From Mycobacterium sp. 1423905.2 (lineage in GTDB: Bacteria > Actinomycetota > Actinomycetes > Mycobacteriales > Mycobacteriaceae): 32,343 nt of DNA. The stretch is from assembly GCF_001673155.1 (NCBI RefSeq), contig NZ_LZLE01000207.1, positions 1 through 32,343 on the forward strand, read 5' to 3'. This document shows positions 25,421 through 32,343 of the stretch, in pieces. The translations under genes were made by a program, and so were the position numbers. The notes under the pieces are model-generated. The model saw only the letters and a program-made list of their open reading frames with translations, was not told where the DNA came from and ran no database searches. Every line of letters starts with the position of its first letter. Within the stretch, counting starts at the first letter, position 1.

Positions 25421-26038
25421 GTGGGCAGAGTGGTTGAGCATCGTCACGTCGAATGGGACGCCGACACGCGACACATCAGGACACACCGGCTGGTATTGCG
25501 GCCGTGGCAACTCGACGATGATCTCGCCGCATATGTCATATACGGTTCGCCCGAAGTGGCGCGCTGGCTGTGTCCAGCCCTGCCTCCCATTGTCGATCGA
25601 AACCAGATGCGACGCGTGTTGGGGTCATGGATCAACGAAGCAGACTCGACCGGTATGCCGTTGGGTCGATGGGCGATTACCGACAAAAACTCCGGGGACG
25701 TGATCGGAGGGACGGCTCTGCTCCCGCTGCCGCCGGGCGGCACGGATCTGGAAATCGGGTGGCAACTGTCACCCACGGCATGGGGCTACGGGTACGGCAC
25801 GGAAGCCGGTCACGCGGTGGCGCATCAGGCTTTTGAAAGCCTTGATATCAGTGAGGTCTTCGCAGTGGTGCGAACGGGGAATCATCGTGGTATGGCTACC
25901 GCCCGCCGAGTCGGTATGGAATGGGTCGGCGAGACCAACAAGTACTACAACCTCACGCTTCAGGTCTACCGTCTGACGAACGCCGACCTAGATTTACCGG
26001 AGCCGGCTTGTGCAGATGAACACGACGCGCATAGGTGA
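25421..26038 (+). CDS. GNAT-family N-acetyltransferase (RimJ/RimL type)
   Basis: A protein of about 205 residues. IRTHRLVLRPWQLDD is the usual opening of RimJ/RimL-like acetyltransferases, LEIGWQLSPTAWGYGYGTEAGHAV is the acetyl-CoA loop (Q/RxxGxG/A type), and VVRTGNHRGMATARRVGMEW is the conserved C-terminal segment (NxxSxxVxxKxGM type). Such enzymes acetylate N-termini or small molecules; the target is unknown. The frame is open from a TTG at 25367, two bases after the DUF5709 stop; GTG at 25421 or 25430 is equally possible because none has a clear ribosome binding site. Confidence 0.85.
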   Translation: MGRVVEHRHVEWDADTRHIRTHRLVLRPWQLDDDLAAYVIYGSPEVARWLCPALPPIVDRNQMRRVLGSWINEADSTGMPLGRWAITDKNSGDVIGGTALLPLPPGGTDLEIGWQLSPTAWGYGYGTEAGHAVAHQAFESLDISEVFAVVRTGNHRGMATARRVGMEWVGETNKYYNLTLQVYRLTNADLDLPEPACADEHDAHR

Positions 26039-26071
26039 CCCGAAGTTTCTGTTGCACAACGACATATAGGT

Positions 26072-26113
26072 TCACCCGGGTGAATCACACTTCTGGATGA
26101 GGACGGTTCACCC
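26072..26113 (+). promoter_or_regulatory. Compound operator, copy H (upstream of DUF417/flavoprotein unit)
   Basis: TTCACCCGGGTGAA at 26071-26084 contains the exact 12-bp palindrome (26072-26083). After 11 bp come GGATGA (26095-26100), seven bp and TCACCC (26108-26113). The inner edge is 146 bp from the DUF417 ATG. Confidence 0.8.
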
Positions 26114-26197
26114 CTCGCGCAGCGATAGTAATCAGTAAGTTCGAGCCGCGACCGCAACCCTCTTGTAGCACCGTCTCGGTCAACTGCACCACCGAAG
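26114..26197 (+). repeat. Conserved promoter/leader block, second copy
   Basis: Partner of 23558-23644; see the aligned anchors GCGCAG (26117) and CACCGTCTCG (26169). A GATAGTAAT segment at 26123-26131 corresponds to GAAAGTGGT in the other copy and could be part of a -10 region, but this is only a guess. Confidence 0.55.
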
Positions 26198-26258
26198 AAG
26201 GCAGTGCGGTTTTGGCAGTGGCCGGGCGGTATGACGACCCACAGAACGGAGACCACAG

Positions 26259-26777
26259 ATGCCACAGATTGAAGCCGGCGCCAACACGATGAATGCTGCG
26301 CCGGAAATGTCTCGAATGAAAGGCTTCGCGGCACTCGCCGCTCGGTATGGTCTGGTCATAGTCTTGGTCTGGTTCGGGGCCATGAAGTTTACTGACTATG
26401 AATCCGAGGGGATTTCACACTGGGTCGCGATGAGTCCCCTCTTGAATGGGTTCTACAACATCATGTCCATCGACGCCTTCGGTCGACTGAACGGATCCAT
26501 AGAGTTGCTTACGGCAGCCTTACTGGCAGTCAAGCCGTGGTTCCCGAAGGCTTCGGTGGTAGGCGGCACTTTCGCATCGCTGTTCTTCGTAACCACGCTG
26601 AGTTTCATGATCACGACCCCTGGGGTCGGTGAGGCGTCTGCCGGTGGCTTCCCCGTTCTATCGGCAGACGGGGAATTCTTGATGAAGGACATTGCGCTGC
26701 TCGGCTTGGCACTGTGGCTGCTGGTGGACGCCATCGACGCAACCCGCAAACAGACGGTGCCCGCCGGTAGCAGCTGA
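26259..26777 (+). CDS. DUF417 (YkgB/RclC-like) integral membrane protein
   Basis: A 172-residue protein with four membrane helices: YGLVIVLVWFGAMKFTDYE, a helix around GSIELLTAALLAV, ASVVGGTFASLFFVTTLSFMI, and KDIALLGLALWLLVDA. The FGAMKFTDYExxGI motif and GGFPVLS...GxFLxKD segment are those of DUF417, to which E. coli RclC (reactive chlorine resistance) belongs. GGAG lies six bases before the ATG at 26259. It is followed by a dihydrolipoamide-dehydrogenase-type flavoprotein, as RclC is neighboured by the flavoprotein RclA in E. coli, so a role in oxidant or copper stress at the membrane is a reasonable inference. Confidence 0.85.
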   Translation: MPQIEAGANTMNAAPEMSRMKGFAALAARYGLVIVLVWFGAMKFTDYESEGISHWVAMSPLLNGFYNIMSIDAFGRLNGSIELLTAALLAVKPWFPKASVVGGTFASLFFVTTLSFMITTPGVGEASAGGFPVLSADGEFLMKDIALLGLALWLLVDAIDATRKQTVPAGSS

Positions 26778-26857
26778 CGGCCACGCTGCCAGGACCGAAT
26801 CGATAGCAAGGTCCGCGCGCAGTCAGCAGGGCTTTGCGCAGCACGACAGGAGCCAAT

Positions 26858-28267
26858 ATGATGACGCCATCCGAAAACCATTACGAACTCGTGGTTCTCG
26901 GGGCGGGATCCGGCGGGTATGTGTCAGCTATCCGCGCTGCCCAGTTGGGCCTGACTGTCGGGATCGTTGAGGAGCGCTATTGGGGCGGAGTATGCCTCAA
27001 CACGGGTTGTGTTCCCTCAAAGGCGTTGCTGCGCAATGCCGAAATTGCTTCAATCATCACCCATCAGTCCGCCACCTTCGGCATCTCGGGAGACGTCACC
27101 CTCGACTACGCCCGTGCGGTGTCGCGCAGCCGCGAAGTCGCCGATGCACGGGTTCGCGGCGTTCACTTTCTTATGCGCAAGAACGCAATTGCTGAGATCA
27201 ACGGCCACGGATGTTTCACCAGCCCTCATACCCTCGCGGTAGACATGTCCGACGGAGGTAGAAGACTACTGACCTTCGATCAAGCCGTCATCGCGACCGG
27301 ATCGCGGGTTCGCACGCTGCCTGCAGTCAGCTTCAGCGACAACATCGTCGCCTACGAGCAACAGATTCTCAGCGCCGAGCTGCCCGAGTCCATCGTGATC
27401 ATTGGCGGTGGCAGCATCGGCATGGAATTCGCCTACATCCTGCACAGTTACGGCGTACGCGTCGAGATCCTGGAATTCGCCGACCGCGTCCTTCCCAACG
27501 AGGATGTCGATGTCTCACGAGAACTTCAACGGCAATACCTGCACCGCGGGATTACGATTCACACATCCACCCGGATTGACAAAGTCGTCGACCATGGCGA
27601 GTACGTGGTTGTCAACCGCACCGACGCGGATGGGACGTCCGCTTCGACGCAGGCCGCACGGGCCTTCATCTGCATAGGATTTCGTCCGAACGTCGAAGGC
27701 ATCGGTCTCGACGCCGCTGAAGTGCGTCTTACTCGCAGTGGCGGTATCGGCATCGACGACTATATGCGCACGTCCGCGCCACACATCTATGCCGTGGGGG
27801 ACGTCACCGCCAAAGTTCAACTCGCCCATGTTGCTTCCGCGCAAGGGGTCGTCGCCGCGGAGACGATGGCAGGCTTCCCGACCATGCCCTTGAACTACCG
27901 GATGATGCCACGGGTGACCTTCTGCCAACCCCAAGTCGCCAGCTTTGGCTACACCGAAGCCCAGGCCGGCGCCGCCGGGCATACCGTTCGAGTCGCCAAG
28001 TTTCCAATGCAGGCCAGCGCGAAGGCGCACGGCCTCGGTGAACGGGCCGGCTTCATCAAGGTCATTGCCGACGCCGCCCATGGCGAGTTGCTCGGAGCCC
28101 ATCTTGTCGGCGCCGAGGTCAGCGAACTGCTTCCCGAGCTGACCGCCGCCCAACTCTGGGATTTGACCGCCGCCGAACTGGCTCGCAACGTGCATACCCA
28201 TCCCACCCTCGGGGAGGGACTCCAGGAATGCTTTCACGCTCTGACCGGTCACGCGATCAACCTCTGA
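26858..28267 (+). CDS. Dihydrolipoamide-dehydrogenase-type flavoprotein
   Basis: A 469-residue class-I disulfide oxidoreductase. [21 protein letters not shown] is the FAD loop, [16 protein letters not shown] the redox disulfide, [21 protein letters not shown] the NAD(H) loop, IYAVGDVT the second FAD motif, and [12 protein letters not shown] the catalytic His-Glu dyad of the partner subunit, all intact. It could be a lipoamide dehydrogenase or an RclA-like reductase; no acyltransferase E2 gene is nearby to favour the former. AGGAG precedes the tandem ATGs (26858/26861). It is the second gene of the operator H unit, 80 bp after the DUF417 gene. Confidence 0.9.
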   Translation: MMTPSENHYELVVLGAGSGGYVSAIRAAQLGLTVGIVEERYWGGVCLNTGCVPSKALLRNAEIASIITHQSATFGISGDVTLDYARAVSRSREVADARVRGVHFLMRKNAIAEINGHGCFTSPHTLAVDMSDGGRRLLTFDQAVIATGSRVRTLPAVSFSDNIVAYEQQILSAELPESIVIIGGGSIGMEFAYILHSYGVRVEILEFADRVLPNEDVDVSRELQRQYLHRGITIHTSTRIDKVVDHGEYVVVNRTDADGTSASTQAARAFICIGFRPNVEGIGLDAAEVRLTRSGGIGIDDYMRTSAPHIYAVGDVTAKVQLAHVASAQGVVAAETMAGFPTMPLNYRMMPRVTFCQPQVASFGYTEAQAGAAGHTVRVAKFPMQASAKAHGLGERAGFIKVIADAAHGELLGAHLVGAEVSELLPELTAAQLWDLTAAELARNVHTHPTLGEGLQECFHALTGHAINL

Positions 28268-28281
28268 CGTGGTCGCTGAGG

Positions 28282-29032
28282 ATGACCGACACAACACGGG
28301 TTCGGGACGTCATCGTCGTCGGGTCGGGCCCGGCCGGATATACCGCGGCGACCTTCACGGCTCGGGCGGGGCTAGGCACCGTTGTCATCGAAGGCTCTCA
28401 ACCCGGCGGTGCACTGATGCTCCGCCGGCCAGGTAGACAACTATCCCGGCATCGCCGTTCGTCGTGGGTCCCGCGTTGGCCGACCAGATGCGTTGGCAAG
28501 CCACCACTTCGGCGCCGACCTATGGCCCTGCAGGCAAGATCGATCTCGGCCGGCAGGTGAAGGTGATCAGCGTTGATGATCGCGATTACCACAGCCGTGG
28601 CTGATCCTTGCCATGGGTTCGGTCAGCCGGAACCTCAAGGTAGCCGGGGAACGTGAGCTCATCGGTCACGGCGTGAGTACCAGCGCGAAACGCGACGGTG
28701 CACGGTTCAGCGGACGCGACGTCGCCGTCATAGGCGACGGCGAAGCGGCATTGGAAGAGGCCCTGCACCTCGCACCAATAGCCGGCCACGTCACCCTTAT
28801 CCAGCGCCGCCTCCGGCTGCGGCCACCGACCGTAGCCGTTACCCGCTTGCGCTCCTATCCCAACGTCGCGATCCTGACGGCTACGGAAGTGCCTGCCGTG
28901 CAAGGCGGTCAACATGTTACCGGGCTGCGCATACGCGACAGGCACCACGGCGGGGAACCATCATTAGCCAGCGGCTGCGCAGCTGCGCTCGATGCCGAGC
29001 GCTGGTTGAATCGAACTACGCCGGCTCACTGA
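28282..29032 (+). pseudogene. Decayed thioredoxin reductase (trxB remnant)
   Basis: A thioredoxin-reductase-like sequence broken in several places. It begins [21 protein letters not shown]...PGGALM in one frame, continues VDNYPGI in a second, [13 protein letters not shown] to ISVDDRDYHSRG in a third with a stop, and resumes from LAMGSVSRNLKVAGE to the end. The CxxC redox motif, normally CATC after GVSxxA, reads SAKR. About 65 residues near the C-terminus, including the last FAD-binding GD region, are missing between RDRHHGGE and SGCAAALDAERW. Enzyme activity is therefore impossible. It lies 14 bp after the intact flavoprotein gene. Confidence 0.88.
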
Positions 29033-29079
29033 CCCCCGACGGAGGGCCGAGCGGACATGGAGTTGATCTGTAGTTTGCG

Positions 29080-30192
29080 TCAAACCCGCAGCGCCTCTGG
29101 GAATTCACGTTGGATTGACCGTCGCCATGAAGCCGCGAACTTCGCCACTCCGTCGCGCTCGAGCGCATCGAAGGTCTGGCGCAAATCGACACCCACCGTG
29201 GTCAGCGCGTCGATCACCCCCTGCGCCAGCGTCGCCTTGCCGGTAAGGGTGTCACCAACGATCGCGCCGTGGTCAGCCACCGCCTCAAGTGTTGCCTCAG
29301 GAACGGTGCTTACGGTGTTCGGTGCGACGAGTTGGGTGACATACATCGTATCGGGATAAGCCGGGTTCTTAACTCCGGTGGAAGCCCACAGGGGACGTTG
29401 CGCGCGAGCACCGTTGGCGTGCAGCGCGGTGTAGCGTGGCTCTGCTTCGAAGGTTTGCTGGTAAGCAGCGTAGACCATCTGCGCGTTGGCGAGTCCCGCT
29501 CGTCCCCGTAAGTTGAGTGCATCATCGGTGCCGATCGCCTCAAGCCGCTTGTCGACCTCGGTGTCCACCCGTGATACGAAAAGTGATGCTACTGAATGGA
29601 TTCGAGAGAGATCAGCGCCCCCGCGCTGTGCGGCCTCAATGCCGGCCAGGTAAGCGTCCGTCACCGCTCGGTACCGCTGCACAGAAAAGATCAAGGTTAC
29701 GTTGACTGAGACACCTTCAGCCAGCACCGCGGTGATTGCGGGCAACCCTGCGGCGGTCGCCGGTATTTTGATCAACACGTTGGGCCGGTCGACGATCCTG
29801 GCTAACTCGACGGCCTGCGCGACTGTCGCATCGGTGTTGTGCGCTAGCGCCGGGTCAACTTCAATCGACACTCTTCCGTCGACGCCGTCGGATGCCTCCC
29901 ACTGCGGGTGAAGCACATCGCAGGCCGCCCGTACGTCGTCGCTGATGGCCGTACGAACTGCGGTGGCAAAGTCGCTGCCGCGGGCCGTCAACTCGGCAAT
30001 CTGGCCATCGTAGGCGCGGCCATTTGTTAGCGCGCGCTCAAATGTGGACGGATTGGTCGTCACGCCGACAACGCTTCTGGTGTCGATGAGCGTCTGCAGC
30101 TTCCCCGAGTGCAGCAGGTCCCGGGATAAGTCATCCAGCCACACCGACACTCCCGCGGCTGACAACGCAGCCAGGCTCGCGTTCTGAGTCAT
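29080..30192 (-). CDS. tal: Transaldolase
   Basis: A 370-residue transaldolase of the long (actinobacterial/cyanobacterial) subgroup. It interconverts sedoheptulose-7-phosphate plus glyceraldehyde-3-phosphate and erythrose-4-phosphate plus fructose-6-phosphate in the pentose phosphate pathway. VGVTTNPS (about 42-49), SIEVDP, and NVLIKIPAT with the Schiff-base Lys at about 142 are visible, as are SVNVTLIFS and [20 protein letters not shown] at 30192 overlaps the stop of a small upstream frame (ATGA); a longer frame to 30300 gives an unlikely Cys/Gly-rich start. Its place in this stress cluster fits NADPH supply for reductases, as inference. Confidence 0.93.
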   Translation of the reverse strand: MTQNASLAALSAAGVSVWLDDLSRDLLHSGKLQTLIDTRSVVGVTTNPSTFERALTNGRAYDGQIAELTARGSDFATAVRTAISDDVRAACDVLHPQWEASDGVDGRVSIEVDPALAHNTDATVAQAVELARIVDRPNVLIKIPATAAGLPAITAVLAEGVSVNVTLIFSVQRYRAVTDAYLAGIEAAQRGGADLSRIHSVASLFVSRVDTEVDKRLEAIGTDDALNLRGRAGLANAQMVYAAYQQTFEAEPRYTALHANGARAQRPLWASTGVKNPAYPDTMYVTQLVAPNTVSTVPEATLEAVADHGAIVGDTLTGKATLAQGVIDALTTVGVDLRQTFDALERDGVAKFAASWRRSIQREFPEALRV

Positions 30193-30410
30193 CCCGTCAC
30201 CGCCGCCCCCCGAGTTGCAACCCGAGGCACAACCCGTCCCACCACACATAACGCGGCATAAAGCGCCAGCGGGGCGTACCCGCTCAACAACACCTGCCAA
30301 TCAGCCGGAGTTGGAGGGTCGCTGTCTCCTGACCTGAGCTGCAGCCCCTTCTCCACCTCTTCGACGTTCATTGCATGCCCAACGATCGAGAGGACGCATG
30401 CAACGGTCAT
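30189..30410 (-). CDS. Small membrane-type hypothetical protein (73 aa) coupled to tal
   Basis: A 73-residue frame with an N-terminal hydrophobic stretch ([13 protein letters not shown]), an acidic middle and one strong membrane segment ([21 protein letters not shown]). AAAGG lies about eight bases before the ATG at 30410, and the stop overlaps the tal ATG as ATGA. The coupling supports expression, but the sequence is unfamiliar and overlaps the end of the frame 30301-30603. An internal ATG at 30371 is an alternative start. Confidence 0.5.
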   Translation of the reverse strand: MTVACVLSIVGHAMNVEEVEKGLQLRSGDSDPPTPADWQVLLSGYAPLALYAALCVVGRVVPRVATRGAAVTG

Positions 30411-30603
30411 GATGCCCACCTTTCTTCTGCCACAGTGGAAAAGATGCCGACCACCGGTTGAACGCCGGTACCGGTTCGGACCGGTAGCCCGGCGACGGCC
30501 GAGCCGCCGCGTCTATGGCGCGCTGCACCACCGCGTTCGCACACTGGGCGTCGCATGGCTGTTCGGCGGCGGCGCCGCACAGTTCGCACGGAACCGCGCT
30601 CAT
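30301..30603 (-). CDS. Possible Cys-containing hypothetical protein
   Basis: An open frame reads MSAVPCELCGAAAEQPCDAQC then an Ala-rich helix AVVQRAIDAAARP. The four-Cys cluster (CxxC plus two more) and strong GC at third positions up to about 30420 suggest real coding. The last third overlaps the 73-residue frame and looks non-coding, so a frameshift or a different end is possible. The frame extends up to a GTG at 30831, overlapping the msrB stop region; the true start is unclear. Function unknown. Confidence 0.3.
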   Translation of the reverse strand: MSAVPCELCGAAAEQPCDAQCANAVVQRAIDAAARPSPGYRSEPVPAFNRWSASFPLWQKKGGHHDRCMRPLDRWACNERRRGGEGAAAQVRRQRPSNSG

Positions 30604-30831
30604 AAACGCAGGCTTTTCCACCTGCCCACCCGGCAGGAACAGTCGTGCGGATGTCGCACCGACGAAGTTTCGACGAGTCTGCCTTCCGGCGCCGCCTGGG
30701 GTTCCGACGTCACCGGCGCAACACAGCTCTCGTGGTCGTCGGATCGTGCACCACAGTTGCCCTCGCCTGGCCGGCGCGATCACCGTGGGTTTGATGGCTG
30801 CCGGTGAAAACAGCAATGTTGTTGCGGTCAC

Positions 30832-31317
30832 TCATGATCGCTGCTCGTCGACGCTTTGGTGTTGCTCACGGACGTCTTCGGTGAATAGGCGAAGATACTG
30901 CCCATAACCCTGAGCCTCCAGGTCATCACGGTGAATGAACCGCAGCGACGCCGAGTTAATGCAGTACCGCAACCCGCCGGCTTGGTTGGGACCATCGGGG
31001 AATACGTGCCCCAGATGACTATCGGCGTGGGCTGATCGCACCTCGACCCGATCCATGAAGTGGCTGCGATCGCGCCTTTCAACCAGGCTGTCTGCGTTGA
31101 TGGGCCGGGTGAAGCTGGGCCACCCAGTTCCGCTGTCGAATTTGTTGATCGAAGCGAAAAGCGGTTCGCCAGAAACGATGTCGACGTAAATGCCGGGTTC
31201 ATGGTTGTCGCAGTGCTCGCCGGTGAACGGGGGCTCCGTGCCGTTTTCCTGAGTCACGTGGTATTGCTGGGGGCTCAGCGCCTCGACCCCGGCGTCCTTG
31301 CTGTATTGGTGTGACAC
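30832..31317 (-). CDS. msrB: Peptide-methionine (R)-S-oxide reductase
   Basis: A 161-residue MsrB, which reduces the R-isomer of methionine sulfoxide in proteins, normally with thioredoxin. Visible motifs are [39 protein letters not shown] and [14 protein letters not shown] with catalytic Cys119. The zinc CxxC pairs of many MsrBs are absent, as in the zinc-free subgroup. The GTG at 31317 has AAGGAG six bases upstream. It begins 23 bp after SDR-2 in the operator I unit. About 30 residues follow the catalytic domain as a polar tail. Confidence 0.93.
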   Translation of the reverse strand: MSHQYSKDAGVEALSPQQYHVTQENGTEPPFTGEHCDNHEPGIYVDIVSGEPLFASINKFDSGTGWPSFTRPINADSLVERRDRSHFMDRVEVRSAHADSHLGHVFPDGPNQAGGLRYCINSASLRFIHRDDLEAQGYGQYLRLFTEDVREQHQSVDEQRS

Positions 31318-31340
31318 ATGGTCTCCTTGCCGTTGTCGGG

Positions 31341-32111
31341 TTAATTTCGCCCGGCCATGATGCCGCCGTCGACGTTGAGAATCGCGCCGGTGATCCAACT
31401 GGCTTCATCGGACAGCAGATATGTCACGGCGTTGGCCACGTCGGCGGGGGTGCCGACTCGGCCCAGCGGATGAAGCGGTGCGAATGTCTCTAAGGTGGCG
31501 TCGATTTCGTCTTTTGATATGAAGCCCTCGTAGAGCGGGGTCTTGACGACGGCCGGTGCCACCGCGTTGACTCGAATCTGATGTTCGGCGAGCTCGATGG
31601 CGAGATTATGGGTTAGAGCATGCAGGCCAGCCTTCTGCATCGAGTATCCCGACGATGGGGTCAGACCGATGGCCTGATGCGCCCACATGCTGCCGATGTT
31701 GACGATTGCCCCGCCGTCACCGTTGGCAATCATGCCCTCGACCACGGTTTGCGTGAGGAAGAACAATGCGTAATTCAGGTCCAAATAGGAGTCATAAAAC
31801 GCCGCGTCGTATTCCAGAAACGGCTTGGGAACAAAGAATCCGGCTGCGTTGACCAACAATGTCGCATCGCCGTGATGCTCGGAAAGCGCGCGCTGAACAT
31901 CCGCGACCGCATTGCGGTCGGTCAGTTCGGCCGTGATCCCCCAGGCTTGGCCACCGCTGCCGGCCAGTTCGGTCACGGTGTCATCGACACGATCTTTCGA
32001 CCGGCCGACGATCACCGCACTGCCGCCGTGGCGCACGACATCAACGGCGACCTGCCGGCCCATACCGGCGCTACCTCCGACGACGATGACCTTTTGGGAA
32101 TCGAAGTGCAT
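31341..32111 (-). CDS. SDR-2: short-chain dehydrogenase/reductase, intact active site
   Basis: A 256-residue SDR, close paralogue of SDR-1. [15 protein letters not shown] is the cofactor loop, NAAGF the NAG motif, NIGSMW the catalytic Ser region and YSMQK (Tyr156, Lys160) the catalytic pair, followed by the [18 protein letters not shown] tail typical of classical SDRs. The reaction is NAD(P)-dependent oxidation or reduction of an alcohol or ketone; the substrate is unknown. The gene leads the unit SDR-2, msrB behind operator I. AGAAGGGGC lies before the ATG at 32111. Confidence 0.93.
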   Translation of the reverse strand: MHFDSQKVIVVGGSAGMGRQVAVDVVRHGGSAVIVGRSKDRVDDTVTELAGSGGQAWGITAELTDRNAVADVQRALSEHHGDATLLVNAAGFFVPKPFLEYDAAFYDSYLDLNYALFFLTQTVVEGMIANGDGGAIVNIGSMWAHQAIGLTPSSGYSMQKAGLHALTHNLAIELAEHQIRVNAVAPAVVKTPLYEGFISKDEIDATLETFAPLHPLGRVGTPADVANAVTYLLSDEASWITGAILNVDGGIMAGRN

Positions 32112-32248
32112 GGTAGAGCCCCTTCTGCTGAGGATCGCGGCGACTGCTTATGGGCCATTTCGCGTTGGCCCGGCGACAACGGTTCGCCTCGGCGGCAGCA
32201 CCGCGCGCCGAGTACGTCGTTGAACTGGCTTCAGTCTGCTTCCCAGCG

Positions 32249-32289
32249 GGGTGAGCCGTCATCACCCAGCGTGGTGTCACCCGGGGTGA
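32249..32289 (-). promoter_or_regulatory. Compound operator, copy I (upstream of SDR-2/msrB unit)
   Basis: GGGTGA (32249-32254), TCACCC (32262-32267), then TCACCCGGGGTGA (32277-32289). This copy has one extra G inside the palindrome and two bp less between the inner half and the palindrome, so it spans 41 bp. The inner part with TGATGAC is identical in layout to copies A and B. The inner edge is 138 bp from the SDR-2 ATG, close to the 145 bp seen for SDR-1. The remaining bases to the window edge hold nothing recognised. Confidence 0.72.
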
Positions 32290-32343
32290 TTTCCGCCGGG
32301 GCGAGTGGGCCACTGAAAGCAGAACGGGCCAGGAATTCATTCC

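Noticed and set aside
26834..28267. Firm assignment of the flavoprotein as RclA or as the housekeeping lipoamide dehydrogenase.
   Set aside because: Motifs are common to both groups, and the neighbouring DUF417 gene is only suggestive; a phylogeny would be needed.
29033..29079. A terminator between the convergent trxB remnant and transaldolase.
   Set aside because: No stable hairpin with a T-run is visible in these 47 bases.
1749..32289. Reading the nine repeated elements as CRISPR-like repeats, transposon ends or recombination sites.
   Set aside because: They are not evenly spaced, have no spacers, no target-site duplications and no nearby recombinase or transposase, and their orientation follows the downstream gene, which fits an operator.

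Overview
The window looks like chromosomal DNA from a nontuberculous Mycobacterium. This rests on high GC, frequent GTG/ATG starts with overlapping stop/start junctions, an MmpS/MmpL pair, an F420-type luciferase-like oxidoreductase, a UsfY-family protein and a DUF5709 protein. No tRNA, rRNA, CRISPR array, transposase or phage gene was seen.

Layout. From 1 to about 16.2 kb nearly everything is on the minus strand: a clipped NAD(P)-binding protein, a cupin, SDR-1, an F420 oxidoreductase behind an NTF2-like protein, a small Cys-rich protein, mmpS-mmpL, and a redox run of MFS transporter, nitroreductase, RidA, medium-chain dehydrogenase, FAD disulfide oxidoreductase, secreted cupin, quinone-oxidoreductase-like dehydrogenase and an 81-residue protein. 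A Cys-rich protein coupled to a 61-residue membrane peptide follows. In the middle (16.7-22.6 kb) two large ATP-binding LuxR-type (LAL/MalT-like) regulators lie on the plus strand. From 23.1 to 29.0 kb the genes are on the plus strand: UsfY-like protein, an unknown protein, a Cys-rich four-helix copper-binding-type protein, DUF5709, GNAT, a DUF417 membrane protein, a dihydrolipoamide-dehydrogenase-type flavoprotein and a decayed thioredoxin reductase. At the right edge, on the minus strand, SDR-2, msrB, small ORFs and transaldolase read back toward the centre.

The most unusual signal is regulatory. A compound element of fixed architecture occurs nine times in 32 kb, always between genes and always upstream of a transcription unit: a 12-bp palindrome TCACCCGGGTGA, then 11 bp, then an imperfect inverted repeat GGRYGA-N7-TCRCCC. 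Eight copies span exactly 42 bp; the ninth is 41 bp. The element is asymmetric, and its direction matches the downstream gene in every case: minus on the left, plus to the right of the regulators, minus again for SDR-2. This points to one dedicated regulon for redox, metal and detoxification genes. The LuxR-type regulators are the obvious but unproven candidates for the binding protein.

The copies fall into promoter pairs with longer similarity: SDR-1/NTF2-like, 81-aa/Cys-rich protein, and unknown-143-aa/DUF417. This suggests promoters were copied along with, or onto, different genes. SDR-1 and SDR-2 are close paralogues at the two ends, but SDR-1 has His where SDR-2 has the catalytic Tyr156.
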